Shown one piece after another: positions 24,354 through 33,439 of a stretch of 64,000 nt of DNA; within the stretch, counting starts at the first letter, position 1, and each line of letters begins with the position of its first letter. The notes under the pieces are model-generated. The model was not told where the DNA came from and searched no databases. It saw nothing but the letters and a program-made list of their open reading frames with translations. Source of the stretch: Leptospiraceae bacterium (GTDB lineage: Bacteria > Spirochaetota > Leptospiria > Leptospirales > Leptospiraceae); the NCBI GenBank assembly GCA_016711485.1, contig JADJSX010000029.1, positions 1 through 64,000 of the forward strand. The letters are read 5' to 3'. The position numbers and the translations under genes are program-made.

Positions 24354-25688
24354 CTACTTATGATCAAATTGTGATTTTATTGATAAGACTGTTTTTTTAA
24401 ATGTAAGATCTGTTTTGATCATTTCTTTGACTCGGTTGATTGCACTAATCACAGTGGTGTGTTTTGTGTTAAATATGCGCCCAATTAAAGTTTTATTCAT
24501 ATTACAAACTTCGAATAGTAGATACATACAAATATGGCGAGGAATAATATATTCTGCTTTACGACTTTTGCTGAGAATATCCTTCTTTGATTGCGTATAT
24601 CGCTCACAAACTGTGTCTATGATTTTTTCGTGGTTTATGTCTAAGTCTTTGATTTTATGAAGTCGATTTTCTAGGATTTCTTTTACTTTTTCATCACTCA
24701 CGAATAATAGGGAAAATGTCTTTTTATAGAGCTGAATATCATTTATACAGCCGAATAAAGCTCTCGTATCAGTTTGAAAATTGTCAGATATAAATTGAAT
24801 TGAGGAGTCAGTCAGTTGTAAATTAGCTTCCTTTGATTTCTGTTTTAATATTCCGAGGCGTACTACTTCATCTGGTGCTTGGATTTCTACTTGATATCCA
24901 TTAACAAAACGAGATTTGAGTTTTTCATTGATCGGTAATTCGCTGATAGGTCTGTCGGACCCGAGGATAATCTGTCTTTTGCGGTCGAATAGATAATTAA
25001 ATATGGCAAAAAACTCCTCTTGGGTTTTTTCGGCTCCGCTATTCAAGTTTTGAATATCGTCTATGATAAGTGTGTGGTAGGATTGGTATTTAAATTTAAA
25101 AGAATCCATTGTTTGTCTATTCTGAACTGCAAATACAAACTCAGATAGAAAGTCTGACATAGAAATATATTTTATAGGTTTATTTGGATACATCTTCGTG
25201 AGAGAATTTCCTACGGCATGGAGCAAATAGGTCTTACCCACACTTACTTTTCCATGAATATAAATTGGATTTTGGTTTCCTGGGTTTTCGATGGCATCTT
25301 TACATGCCATAAATGCCATTCGGTTACAATCCCCTAAAACAAATTTATCCATCGTATAATCAGGATTAAAAGGAAAAGTTTCCTCTTTAAATTTTGTATC
25401 AATAAAATTAGAGAACGGTGTATCATTTGAGTCAGTATGAATCTGAATTTTAAGTTTGAGACCACCAATTTTTTCGGCAGCGTCTGCGATTACAGATTGG
25501 TATTTTTTTTCGACGTGATTTTTTATAGTCACAGAAGGTGCTTTGATAATTAAATTTTCTTCACTGCACTCTACAAATAAAAGTGGGGAGATGAAAGGAT
25601 CAAAATACATCGCAGGAATTTGTTTTGAAACTTCATCTAATATCTTAGGCCAGATAGATTCCAAATTTCCCTCTCTTAAAATGCTCAT
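24354..25688 (-). CDS. dnaA: DnaA-type replication initiator (possibly divergent or paralogous)
   Basis: 444 aa with full DnaA organisation. Domain I is residues 1-80 (ESIWPKILDEVSKQIPAMYF). The AAA+ core has FNPDYTMDKFVLGDCNRMAF, Walker A HGKVSVGKTYLL (about 145-156), Walker B LIIDDIQN, and the box VII KLKSRFVNGYQVEI. Domain IV has EYIIPRHICMYLLFEV and NTKHTTVISAINRV. Two deviations stand out. Walker A is GKVSVGKT rather than GGVGLGKT, and the residue before HTTV is Lys where E. coli has Asp433, a base-contacting residue. Neighbours are a lipoprotein and the IcmF operon, not dnaN/recF/gyrB. It may be the sole initiator in a rearranged locus or a second copy. Confidence 0.85.
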   Translation of the reverse strand: MSILREGNLESIWPKILDEVSKQIPAMYFDPFISPLLFVECSEENLIIKAPSVTIKNHVEKKYQSVIADAAEKIGGLKLKIQIHTDSNDTPFSNFIDTKFKEETFPFNPDYTMDKFVLGDCNRMAFMACKDAIENPGNQNPIYIHGKVSVGKTYLLHAVGNSLTKMYPNKPIKYISMSDFLSEFVFAVQNRQTMDSFKFKYQSYHTLIIDDIQNLNSGAEKTQEEFFAIFNYLFDRKRQIILGSDRPISELPINEKLKSRFVNGYQVEIQAPDEVVRLGILKQKSKEANLQLTDSSIQFISDNFQTDTRALFGCINDIQLYKKTFSLLFVSDEKVKEILENRLHKIKDLDINHEKIIDTVCERYTQSKKDILSKSRKAEYIIPRHICMYLLFEVCNMNKTLIGRIFNTKHTTVISAINRVKEMIKTDLTFKKTVLSIKSQFDHK

Positions 25689-26092
25689 GACTGAAAAACA
25701 ACATATTAGGAGTATCGAAATTCATAAACAGTAAAATGATTTTTTTAAGAAAAAAGTGTGACTAAATTTAAAATTTATTCCAAGTACTATTCATCTGATT
25801 GCCTATAAAATTTTTTATTTTTTTTTGTCAATGGTACAGTTTAGAAATTTAAAATTATTATTTGATAATATGATTTTATCTTGTATTAGTATATTCTAAT
25901 GTACTAATATTGTTATTTCATTCATTTTCCCAATGAATCTTATTATTTATAAAAATAAAAAATTTTATTATAAAAAAAATTAAAGTTTTCCATTCTGGTT
26001 TTCTATTCTTTCAGACTAAACTTTTAAAAAATAATTGAAAACGGATGTATTTTATATTGACAGTAGTAAAATATTTTTTGATTCTTATTTTT
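25689..26092. other. Extremely AT-rich gap between dnaA and the IcmF operon
   Basis: About 400 bp between divergent genes, with long A/T runs especially at 25800-26040 and no coding frame. Such tracts next to dnaA are candidate origins or strong promoters. I found no exact TTATCCACA-type DnaA box; the nearest is TGTGACTAA at about 25757, one mismatch from TGTGNAWAA. Origin function is only a possibility. Confidence 0.3.
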
Positions 26093-26413
26093 ATGGCAGA
26101 TAAACAAAACTTCGTTCGTATTTGGACTTCTCTAGATCCAGCCCAAATTAAAAAACACCTGCTATTAATTGATGATCTTTATGGTTCTTGCGCTAATTGC
26201 AAACAACTTGGTTTAAATTACCTTAAAGATAAAGAGTGTCCGGGTTGTAAAACAACCTTCCAATACGTTGCTACAAACTTAAAAGGCCTCGATGATACTA
26301 AGAAAATTTTAAATCGTATTCAGGAAATGAACTTAAAACTAATCCTAATCGAAAAAGAAGACTATATCCACGCAACAGCCAAAGATGCAGCGAAAGATCT
26401 ATTTAAAAGTTAA
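26093..26413 (+). CDS. Small zinc-ribbon protein upstream of IcmF
   Basis: ATG 26093 is preferred over 26045, which would add a hydrophobic run encoded by AT-rich promoter DNA. The 106-aa protein has two CxxC pairs (Cys33/36 in GSCANCKQ, Cys49/52 in KECPGCKT), consistent with one zinc site. A helical C-terminus follows (LDDTKKILNRIQEMNLKLIL). Its stop overlaps the next ATG (TAATG), so it is translationally coupled to the mutase gene. A role in mutase expression or assembly is inferred from coupling alone. No named family is recognised. Confidence 0.7.
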   Translation: MADKQNFVRIWTSLDPAQIKKHLLLIDDLYGSCANCKQLGLNYLKDKECPGCKTTFQYVATNLKGLDDTKKILNRIQEMNLKLILIEKEDYIHATAKDAAKDLFKS

Positions 26414-29400
26414 TGTCTTCTTCGGAAACGTATCAATCTAAACATAAAATCAGAATAGTTACTGCAACATCCTTGTTTGATGGACACGATGCTAGCATAA
26501 ATGTAATGCGCCGAATCTTACAAGCTAGTGGAGCGGAAGTAATTCATTTAGGTCATAATCGGTCAGCCAAAGAAATAGTAGATTGTGCTATTCAGGAAGA
26601 TGCGCAGGTAATCGCTATTACCTCCTATCAGGGTGGGCATATAGAATTTTTTAAGTATATCTTTGACCTTTTGAAAGAAAGAAATTCTAGTCATATTCGA
26701 ATATTTGGTGGCGGTGGAGGGACTATTCTGCCTTCGGAAATTTCAGAACTTCATTCTTATGGAATTACGCGAATTTACTCTCCTGACGATGGTCGAGCAA
26801 TGGGACTTCAGGGAATGATCAATGATTTATTAGAAAAATCAGATTTCCCAAATGGGAATTATGAGGATATTAAGGATTATCCTGTAGATAGGGAAATTCT
26901 TTTAGCCAAAACTATATCAGCCCTAGATAATTCACAGAATATTTCACCTGAATTACTAAATAAGATTAATAGAAAAGATAATTCTATTACCCCTGTTATT
27001 GGAATAACGGGAACTGGGGGAGCTGGAAAATCATCTCTCACGGATGAAATAATTCGTCGTTTTATTACCGATTTTCCTGAAAAACAAATCGCAATAATTT
27101 CAATAGATCCAAGTAAGAAAAAAACAGGTGGTGCTTTGTTGGGAGATAGGATTCGTATGAATTCGATTCATCATCCTAATATTTTTATGCGATCTCTGGC
27201 TACACGGGAAGCAAATTTATCTTTAAACAAACATATTTCTTCTATTGTTAATTTAGTTCGTCATTCTTATTTTGATTTTATTTTAATTGAAACCGCAGGT
27301 ATTGGGCAATCGGATTCAATGATTACGGAAGTTGCGGATATTAGTATTTATGCGATGACTCCTGAATTTGGAGCAAGCACTCAATTAGAAAAAATTGATA
27401 TGTTGGACTTTGCCGATTTAGTAGTTATCAACAAGTTTGATCGATTCGGTGCAGAGGATGCTCTGCGGGCTGTAGCCAAACAATACCAAAGAAATCATAA
27501 ACGTTTTGAAGAAAAAATTGAAGTTATGCCAGTATTTGGAACAATTGCTTCTCAATTCAATGACCAAGGTACAAATCGATTTTACCAATCGTTACTTGAT
27601 AAAATCAATAGTAAATTCAAACTCAATTTTACTAGCGAATTGTATTCTAATGTAAATTTAAAATCTGATACAAAGGGTTTTTCTCTCAACATTGTTCCGC
27701 AAACTAGGACTAGGTATCTTTCCGAAATTGTTCAGGAAGTAGCGGATTACAAAGAATATACCGAACAACAATCTGAAATTGCTAGTAAAATGTACAAAAT
27801 AAAAGGAGCTATTGAATTATTATATCCAGAAATCAAATCCAAAGTCCCCAATTTCGATATATATTTTCACAAACATATTTCTGTTGAGAGTAATGATTTT
27901 GTTTCTTTTGGAATAGGAGAATTATTAAAATTATACCAATCTTTAGAATCCCAACTTCACTTCGAATGTAAATCTATTTTAGAATCATGGAAAACAAAAG
28001 TTTCCAATTATAAATCAGAATACTTTTCTTACAAAGTGAGAGAGAAGGAAATCAAAGTTTCAAATTTTACAAAATCTCTTTCCGAATTAGAGATTCCGAA
28101 AATTTCTCTTCCACGGTTCAGCGATTGGGGAGATATTTTAAGATGGAATTTACAGGAAAATGTTCCGGGTGAATTTCCATTTACAGCGGGAGTTTATCCT
28201 TTTAAACGTTCTGAGGAAGATCCAACACGAATGTTTGCAGGCGAAGGTGGACCGGAAAGAACCAATAGACGTTTTCATTATATAACAAAGGGGCAAAATA
28301 CCATTCGCCTCTCTACAGCATTTGATTCTGTGACTTTATACGGAGAAAATCCAGATAATAGATTGGATATTTATGGAAAAATTGGAAATTCAGGAGTATC
28401 TATAGCTTCTCTAGATGATATAAAAAAACTTTATTCTGGATTTGATTTATGTAAACCGACTGCCTCTGTATCGATGACCATCAATGGTCCTGCTCCAATG
28501 ATTCTTGCTTTTTTTATGAATGCGATCATTGACCAACAGTGCGAATTGTACATCCGAGAAAATGGACTAACGCAAGAAGTAGAAAAAATAATTCAAAGTA
28601 AATATACAAATTCTTCAGAACTTAGACCAAAGTATTCTGGAAATCTACCTGAATACCACAACGGTTTGGGGTTAATGTTGTTAGGCGTAACAGGTGATCA
28701 AGTTTTATCGAAAGAAATTTATGAAAAAATAAAAGCATCCGCAATTTCTAAAGTGCGAGGTACGGTGCAGGCTGATATACTCAAGGAAGACCAGGCACAG
28801 AATACTTGTATTTTTTCTACCGAGTTTGCTCTAAAATTGATGGGAGATATTCAAGAATATTTTATTCTAAATAAAGTTCGTAATTTTTATTCAGTATCAA
28901 TTTCAGGGTATCATATTGCTGAAGCTGGAGCAAATCCAATCACACAATTAGCGCTGACTCTTTCCAATGGATTTACTTATGTAGAGTATTATTTATCTCG
29001 TGGGATGAAAATTGATGACTTTGCACCTAACTTATCTTTTTTCTTTTCAAATGGAATGGATCCCGAATACAGTGTTATGGGTAGAGTAGCGAGGCGAATT
29101 TGGGCAAAGGCAATTAAATACAAATACAAAGGTTCAATTAGAAGTCAACTTTTGAAATACCATATTCAAACATCCGGACGATCTCTCCATGCACAGGAAA
29201 TAGAATTTAACGATATTCGAACCACATTACAAGCATTAACCGCTCTTTATGATAATTGTAATTCCCTGCATACTAATGCATTTGACGAAGCAATTACAAC
29301 TCCGACGGAAGATTCTGTTCGTAGGGCTATGGCAATTCAACTTATCATTAATAGAGAAATGGGGCTGGCTAAAAACGAAAACCCGCTCCAAGGAAGTTTT

Positions 29401-29856
29401 ATTATTGAAGAGTTAACTGATTTAGTAGAAGAAAAGGTAATGGAAGAATTTATTCGGATTTCTGAGCGTGGCGGTGTTTTAGGTGCAATGGAAACTATGT
29501 ATCAAAGAAATAAAATCCAAGACGAATCTCTTCATTATGAACATTTAAAACACTCTGGTGAATTTCCCATTATTGGAGTAAATACATTTATAAATAGTAA
29601 AGGTTCCCCAACAATAATCCCGGAAGAAATAATTCGTTCTACAGTGAATGAAAAGGATTTACAAATTCAGAATATTAAAAATCTCCATATTCTTCACTCT
29701 GAAATTTCTCAAGAAAATATTTTAAAATTAAAACAAGCAGCTATTCAAAATCAAAACTTATTCGAATCTCTAATGGAAGTTAGTAAATATCTTTCTCTTG
29801 GACAAATGACTCACGCTTTATACGAAGTAGGTGGGCAGTATCGCAGAAATATGTAA
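26413..29856 (+). CDS. icmF: Fused isobutyryl-CoA mutase (IcmF), adenosylcobalamin-dependent
   Basis: The 1147-aa IcmF architecture is complete. The B12-binding domain is at 10-140, with base-off motif FDGHDASINVMRR (His25) and GGGGGTILPSEI. A MeaI-type P-loop GTPase chaperone follows (Walker A GITGTGGAGKSS 197-208, switch ETAGIGQSDS, NKFD). The acyl-CoA mutase TIM barrel starts near 560 (GVYPFKRSEEDPTRMFAGEG, then PERTNRRFHY). It interconverts isobutyryl-CoA and n-butyryl-CoA, and related members act on isovaleryl- or pivalyl-CoA. The built-in GTPase loads and protects the cofactor. It is flanked without gaps by a zinc-ribbon gene and a thioesterase gene, pointing to branched-chain acyl-CoA metabolism. 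The insert at about 430-540 is helical, as in other IcmF proteins. Confidence 0.92.
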   Translation: MSSSETYQSKHKIRIVTATSLFDGHDASINVMRRILQASGAEVIHLGHNRSAKEIVDCAIQEDAQVIAITSYQGGHIEFFKYIFDLLKERNSSHIRIFGGGGGTILPSEISELHSYGITRIYSPDDGRAMGLQGMINDLLEKSDFPNGNYEDIKDYPVDREILLAKTISALDNSQNISPELLNKINRKDNSITPVIGITGTGGAGKSSLTDEIIRRFITDFPEKQIAIISIDPSKKKTGGALLGDRIRMNSIHHPNIFMRSLATREANLSLNKHISSIVNLVRHSYFDFILIETAGIGQSDSMITEVADISIYAMTPEFGASTQLEKIDMLDFADLVVINKFDRFGAEDALRAVAKQYQRNHKRFEEKIEVMPVFGTIASQFNDQGTNRFYQSLLDKINSKFKLNFTSELYSNVNLKSDTKGFSLNIVPQTRTRYLSEIVQEVADYKEYTEQQSEIASKMYKIKGAIELLYPEIKSKVPNFDIYFHKHISVESNDFVSFGIGELLKLYQSLESQLHFECKSILESWKTKVSNYKSEYFSYKVREKEIKVSNFTKSLSELEIPKISLPRFSDWGDILRWNLQENVPGEFPFTAGVYPFKRSEEDPTRMFAGEGGPERTNRRFHYITKGQNTIRLSTAFDSVTLYGENPDNRLDIYGKIGNSGVSIASLDDIKKLYSGFDLCKPTASVSMTINGPAPMILAFFMNAIIDQQCELYIRENGLTQEVEKIIQSKYTNSSELRPKYSGNLPEYHNGLGLMLLGVTGDQVLSKEIYEKIKASAISKVRGTVQADILKEDQAQNTCIFSTEFALKLMGDIQEYFILNKVRNFYSVSISGYHIAEAGANPITQLALTLSNGFTYVEYYLSRGMKIDDFAPNLSFFFSNGMDPEYSVMGRVARRIWAKAIKYKYKGSIRSQLLKYHIQTSGRSLHAQEIEFNDIRTTLQALTALYDNCNSLHTNAFDEAITTPTEDSVRRAMAIQLIINREMGLAKNENPLQGSFIIEELTDLVEEKVMEEFIRISERGGVLGAMETMYQRNKIQDESLHYEHLKHSGEFPIIGVNTFINSKGSPTIIPEEIIRSTVNEKDLQIQNIKNLHILHSEISQENILKLKQAAIQNQNLFESLMEVSKYLSLGQMTHALYEVGGQYRRNM

Positions 29857-30720
29857 ATGAAAACCTACGAGTATACGTTAGTAACTAGACACTCCGAGTT
29901 AGATTCTAGTCTTCATATTAATAATGCAAATTATTTGCGTTATTTGGAAGAAGCTAGAGTTAGTATGATGTTTGAACAAAATTTTCCTATGGAGACCGTG
30001 CATAATGCAAATGTAGAAATGATTATATATAAATATGTTTGCAATTACAAACACCAAATTTGGTATCCGGAAAAACTTACAGTTAGAAGTAAACAAATAC
30101 AAACGAAAAAGGTTAGGGGAGTTTTACGTCAAGAAATACATAGAGAAGATGGTTCCTTATGCTTTCAAGGGGATGCCTATTGGGCATATCATACAAAGGA
30201 AAAATCTCAGATAGATAAAACAATAGAATTTACTAAGAAATTCGGTCAATTTCAGCATCATGATATTCCATTGCTTAATGCAAAAAAAGAAAGTATGGTT
30301 AATGACTCTTTACCACATGGTATAGTTAAAATAGAAGTTAGACCATATGAAATAGATTCTTTTCAACATGTTAACAATGCTGTGTATGCAAATTATTTTG
30401 AAATAGGAAGATGGGATTTTAGAAAACTGTTATTTACAGATATAAATTTTTTTAAAAAATTAGAATTAGTATTTGTAATATATAAATCAATGATTCAGTT
30501 TCAAAGACCTTCATTTTTATTTGAAGAGTTATGTATAAAGACTTGGCTAGTGGAACTAACGCCATATAGAATCATTTATTGGCAAGAAATACAAGATTCA
30601 AATGGAGTAGTGCGTGCTAGTAGCCGCTCAGAAGGTTGTGTTGTGAATAAAAAAGGGTATCCTACTAAAGTATCACCCGAAATTCTACTAGCATATAAAC
30701 AATTATTAGTGATTAAATAA
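29857..30720 (+). CDS. Tandem hotdog acyl-CoA/ACP thioesterase
   Basis: 287 aa with two 4HBT-type hotdog domains. The first has RHSELDSSLHINNANYLRYL and the second EVRPYEIDSFQHVNNAVYAN. Both keep the D-x(4)-H-(V/I)-NN signature with the catalytic Asp, and the helix that follows. The ATG directly abuts the mutase stop (29854-29856), so the genes are co-translated. It probably hydrolyses a short or branched acyl-CoA (or acyl-ACP) linked to the IcmF reaction. Plant FatA-like acyl-ACP thioesterases share the double-hotdog layout, so that alternative remains. Lower-complexity Lys/Ile-rich surface stretches resemble the rest of this genome. Confidence 0.8.
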   Translation: MKTYEYTLVTRHSELDSSLHINNANYLRYLEEARVSMMFEQNFPMETVHNANVEMIIYKYVCNYKHQIWYPEKLTVRSKQIQTKKVRGVLRQEIHREDGSLCFQGDAYWAYHTKEKSQIDKTIEFTKKFGQFQHHDIPLLNAKKESMVNDSLPHGIVKIEVRPYEIDSFQHVNNAVYANYFEIGRWDFRKLLFTDINFFKKLELVFVIYKSMIQFQRPSFLFEELCIKTWLVELTPYRIIYWQEIQDSNGVVRASSRSEGCVVNKKGYPTKVSPEILLAYKQLLVIK

Positions 30721-30827
30721 AAATTATGAACTAAAAAACTTCAGTAAGAAATTTTTATTGTCGACGTTAGACATATAGTTGGTCTAAAGTATCAGCAATA
30801 CCAATTTAAAAAAAAGGTGAATGACAG

Positions 30828-31355
30828 ATGAAACTTTCTTTAGCAAAAATCGGTTCTGAGAGAACTAAATTACTCTCTGCTAAAACTCCAGAACAATACA
30901 TTACTTTCTCAATTAACAGTAAGTTGCCTCCAGGGAAAAAAGCAACAATTACCTCTGAATGGCTAGCAAAGACCAAGTATACTTATGAAGATATTGCATA
31001 TGCAAGAAATAGAAATCCATATTGGAGAAAGAAGAAGTCACTTGGAAGTCGACAAAGGAATTTAAAGAGAATTCAAGAGTTTAATTATAAGAAACCCGGC
31101 TCTTTACCTAAGAAAACTTGGACTGTCAAGGAAATCGAAGAAATCTTTGATTTAGATAAGAAAATGGTAGATAGAGATCTTGCAAAGAAATTTAAAACAT
31201 CTCTACCTGCAATTAACCATATCAGAAGAAAATTCAAAATGGTTAGAGAAATTTTCGAAATCAAAAAAGACAAAGGAAACAAGAAAAAAATTGTAGCTTA
31301 CTCTATGAGAAGCGAGAAAATTTTAAGAGAAGAGTTAAATACTTTATCTAAATAA
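30828..31355 (+). CDS. Basic hypothetical protein with Myb/SANT-like segment
   Basis: A 175-aa strongly basic protein (SEWLAKTKYTYEDIAYARNR, then repeated RNPYWRKKKSLGSRQRNLKR). At about 96-145 is a helix-rich stretch, KTWTVKEIEEIFDLDKKMVD followed by DLAKKFKTSLPAINHIRRKF, like a Myb/SANT or simple helix-turn-helix unit that could bind DNA. It has no membrane segment. The ribosome site is AAAAAAGGTGAA. No family name can be assigned; leptospiral genomes carry similar conserved hypotheticals as far as I recall. It converges on the lipoprotein gene, with 1 bp between the two stops. Confidence 0.65.
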   Translation: MKLSLAKIGSERTKLLSAKTPEQYITFSINSKLPPGKKATITSEWLAKTKYTYEDIAYARNRNPYWRKKKSLGSRQRNLKRIQEFNYKKPGSLPKKTWTVKEIEEIFDLDKKMVDRDLAKKFKTSLPAINHIRRKFKMVREIFEIKKDKGNKKKIVAYSMRSEKILREELNTLSK

Positions 31356-31356
31356 A

Positions 31357-31767
31357 TTAAAGTGATATTCCCTGCTGAACTTTCTTCATAGCCTCACAGG
31401 GGATAATTTTATTAATACTACCAGATCGAATTTCCTCACAAGTTAATTTCTGTAATTCAGAAAAACATTCTCTTGTAACTTCTTTTATTTTTGCTGGATC
31501 GGTACCTTTCAACAAATAGACTCTGCTTTTTTTGTTTTTTTCATTACATTTTTCTGGCTTAATCTCAGATTTTGCATAATTTTGTAAGCCCTTTTTTATT
31601 TTTGAAAAATCATCTTGTACGCAGGACTCTAGTTTCAAACAAATATTATAGGAAATTTCTAATGACTCTTTGCGCCATTCTGGATCATTGATTTCTGACT
31701 CTTTCATTTTTTTACAATGAGAGATCGACAAAATTAAAACTGCAATTAAAAGGATATTTTTTTTCAT
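31357..31767 (-). CDS. Small lipoprotein, unknown function
   Basis: 136 aa. The leader MKKNILLIAVLILSISHCKK ends in a spirochaete-style lipobox (LSISHC, Cys18). The mature part is highly charged with five further Cys residues (ICLKLESCVQDD, EKCNEKNKK, CFSELQKLTCEEIR, IIPCEAMKK), which suggests disulphides. The alpha-helical spacing of Cys pairs resembles other leptospiral Cys-containing lipoproteins. It ends the minus-strand set 33160-31357, 12 bp after the MotB-like gene, so they are probably one operon. Confidence 0.75.
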   Translation of the reverse strand: MKKNILLIAVLILSISHCKKMKESEINDPEWRKESLEISYNICLKLESCVQDDFSKIKKGLQNYAKSEIKPEKCNEKNKKSRVYLLKGTDPAKIKEVTRECFSELQKLTCEEIRSGSINKIIPCEAMKKVQQGISL

Positions 31768-31779
31768 TGAATGTTCCTA

Positions 31780-32514
31780 CTAACGTTTACGTATCATAAT
31801 TTCAACTCGTTCTTGATTCGCTGCTTCCTCGGGGGTTTCTGCGGCAGAATTTTTTCTAAAACCAGAAAGTCCTTGAACGGCAATTCTAGATTCAGGGATT
31901 CCATATTTTTCACTTAAAAATTTTGCCATCACAGAAGCTCTATAGGAATTGTACGCCCAGTTATTCAAATCCTTTTTATTTTCAATTGTTTCGAGGTAGG
32001 GGATTTGTACGCGAAGTACAATTTCTATATTCAAATCTTTAGTGACTTCTGCTAATTTTACAAATAATTCATCTGATTCTTTGGATAATTTGATATTTCC
32101 TTCTCCAAGCGAGGAAGCGGGCAGTGTCAGCGTTAACTCTTCATTATTCTGTAAATCAATCAAAACCTTATCTGAGATTAAAAGTTTTTTTACACTGTAT
32201 TGAAATCTTTCCCAAAGTCTATAAATCTGAGATTTAGGAACCAAATCTTTATCTTTAATAATTCCAGATGAACCATCCAAAACGAGAGAATCTCCGCCTT
32301 CATCCAATCCAAAACCACCGCGGATAACAGCTGATACACTCTTTAACTTACCAGCGTCTACAGTAGAAATAGAATACATCACAATAAAAAGTCCTAGAAG
32401 TAATGTAATCATATCGGCATACGTTAGAAGCCAACGTTCGCTCATGTCTTTTTCTTCTGAATGTTTATTTCCCTTTCGGCGTTTTGATTTTGGTTGAGAT
32501 TCGTTTCGTATCAT
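31780..32514 (-). CDS. MotB/OmpA-family membrane protein, no MotA nearby
   Basis: Start ATG 32514, which follows GGAAAATAAA, is preferred to TTG 32526. The 244-aa product has a Lys-rich N-terminus and one membrane helix in SERWLLTYADMITLLLGLFI. This is the MotB plug signature with the proton-binding Asp in the YADMITLLL segment. An OmpA-like peptidoglycan domain follows (SLGEGNIKLSKESDELF, then YNSYRASVMAKFLSEKYGIP and ERVEIMIRKR). Canonical MotB pairs with MotA, and none is present here. It may be an extra stator partner or a cell-wall anchor. It sits one base after the preceding stop in a four-gene operon. Confidence 0.85.
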   Translation of the reverse strand: MIRNESQPKSKRRKGNKHSEEKDMSERWLLTYADMITLLLGLFIVMYSISTVDAGKLKSVSAVIRGGFGLDEGGDSLVLDGSSGIIKDKDLVPKSQIYRLWERFQYSVKKLLISDKVLIDLQNNEELTLTLPASSLGEGNIKLSKESDELFVKLAEVTKDLNIEIVLRVQIPYLETIENKKDLNNWAYNSYRASVMAKFLSEKYGIPESRIAVQGLSGFRKNSAAETPEEAANQERVEIMIRKR

Positions 32515-32515
32515 T

Positions 32516-33163
32516 TTATTTTCCAAAATTAGGGAAACAAGTTCTTAAAAACTCATGTTCCGTTTTATCTACTTCTGCAAAAAAAGATTCAAATAACTCA
32601 TTATTTACAGGCAAACATGCGTGATACCCTTCTTCTATAGTTGCGAATAATGGATGTATGCCTAGAATTTTTGCCATAAACCGAGCAGGTTTAATAATCA
32701 TAGCGTTAATTGGGCGATGGGCAAGGTCATAAAATTGACGTAGGTTGAGTAATACAATTTCTAATTGTTTAAAACGTTCCTCTGCGTGCCCTAATTCGAT
32801 AAAATATTCATAATATTGTTTGTCGGTTAGAGTATCTCCGATTTGCCAATTTTTTTCTAGGATTAAGTAAGCCATTTGTGTATCAAGTTTATCTGTTAGA
32901 TTATTCAAGTCAATCAATCGTTCCATACTATCGCGAGTTTGGTCTTTAATCATAGCTTTTATTTTATCGAAGGAACTGATTGCTAAGTCTACCCATTCTG
33001 CTTTTGCATCAAGGTTATATATTTTATCAAAAAAGTAGTTCACCATTTGTATTGTGTCAGGTCTTTCAAAATAATTTTGGTACGTCATTTTAAATCTATT
33101 TACTTGGGCTTGTACAACTTCTTTTTTGGCTGCGAATATTTGCTCTTTACTGTAATGAATCAT
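32516..33163 (-). CDS. Helical FFLEELY-motif-like protein
   Basis: A 215-aa, all-helical, soluble protein. It matches the pattern of a family annotated as FFLEELY motif proteins. The order is an N-terminal RFKMTYQNYFERPDTI, then NYFFDKIYNLDAKA in the position of the FFLEELY motif, then LIDLNNLTDKLDTQMAYLIL, and a C-terminal segment (RPINAMIIKPARFMAKILGI). Function in that family is unknown. Its ATG overlaps the stop of the 52-aa gene upstream (ATGA), and its stop precedes the MotB-like gene by one base. Such tight packing suggests that the three act together. The family call is from memory of the motif spacing. Confidence 0.6.
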   Translation of the reverse strand: MIHYSKEQIFAAKKEVVQAQVNRFKMTYQNYFERPDTIQMVNYFFDKIYNLDAKAEWVDLAISSFDKIKAMIKDQTRDSMERLIDLNNLTDKLDTQMAYLILEKNWQIGDTLTDKQYYEYFIELGHAEERFKQLEIVLLNLRQFYDLAHRPINAMIIKPARFMAKILGIHPLFATIEEGYHACLPVNNELFESFFAEVDKTEHEFLRTCFPNFGK

Positions 33164-33318
33164 GAATTTGTAATAGGTTTCATATTTTCAGACCTTACCA
33201 ATTTATTATATAACAAAATCAATAATTGAGTTTGAGTAAGTCCTATGACCCTTTCAGTAGCCGAGTTTTCGTAGGTTATTAAATTATTAGTATTTAATAC
33301 TTTAATTTGCTCTACCAT
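33160..33318 (-). CDS. Small 52-aa gene with PAS-like segment
   Basis: A short frame with ATG 33318 behind AGGACTCAG and a stop overlapping the next start as ATGA (33160-33163). The sequence, MVEQIKVLNTNNLITYENSA, then TERVIGLTQTQLLILLYNKL, resembles the start of a PAS domain (ITYxNxAxERxxG). It is either a real tiny protein or the conserved stub of a PAS gene whose remainder was lost. The coupling favours expression. It is too short for standard ORF thresholds. Confidence 0.5.
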   Translation of the reverse strand: MVEQIKVLNTNNLITYENSATERVIGLTQTQLLILLYNKLVRSENMKPITNS

Positions 33319-33439
33319 TTTTACTGAGTCCTATTTTTCGTAACATAAGTTATTTTAATTTACAGTCGTGTTTTGCTAAATAGAATCAGTATACATTGGA
33401 ATGATAGGAATTTGTAAACTTTTTTTTATTTCCATTGAT

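Noticed and set aside
25689..26092. Calling the AT-rich stretch an origin of replication
   Set aside because: No exact DnaA boxes were seen and strand skew could not be computed; recorded as a candidate only.
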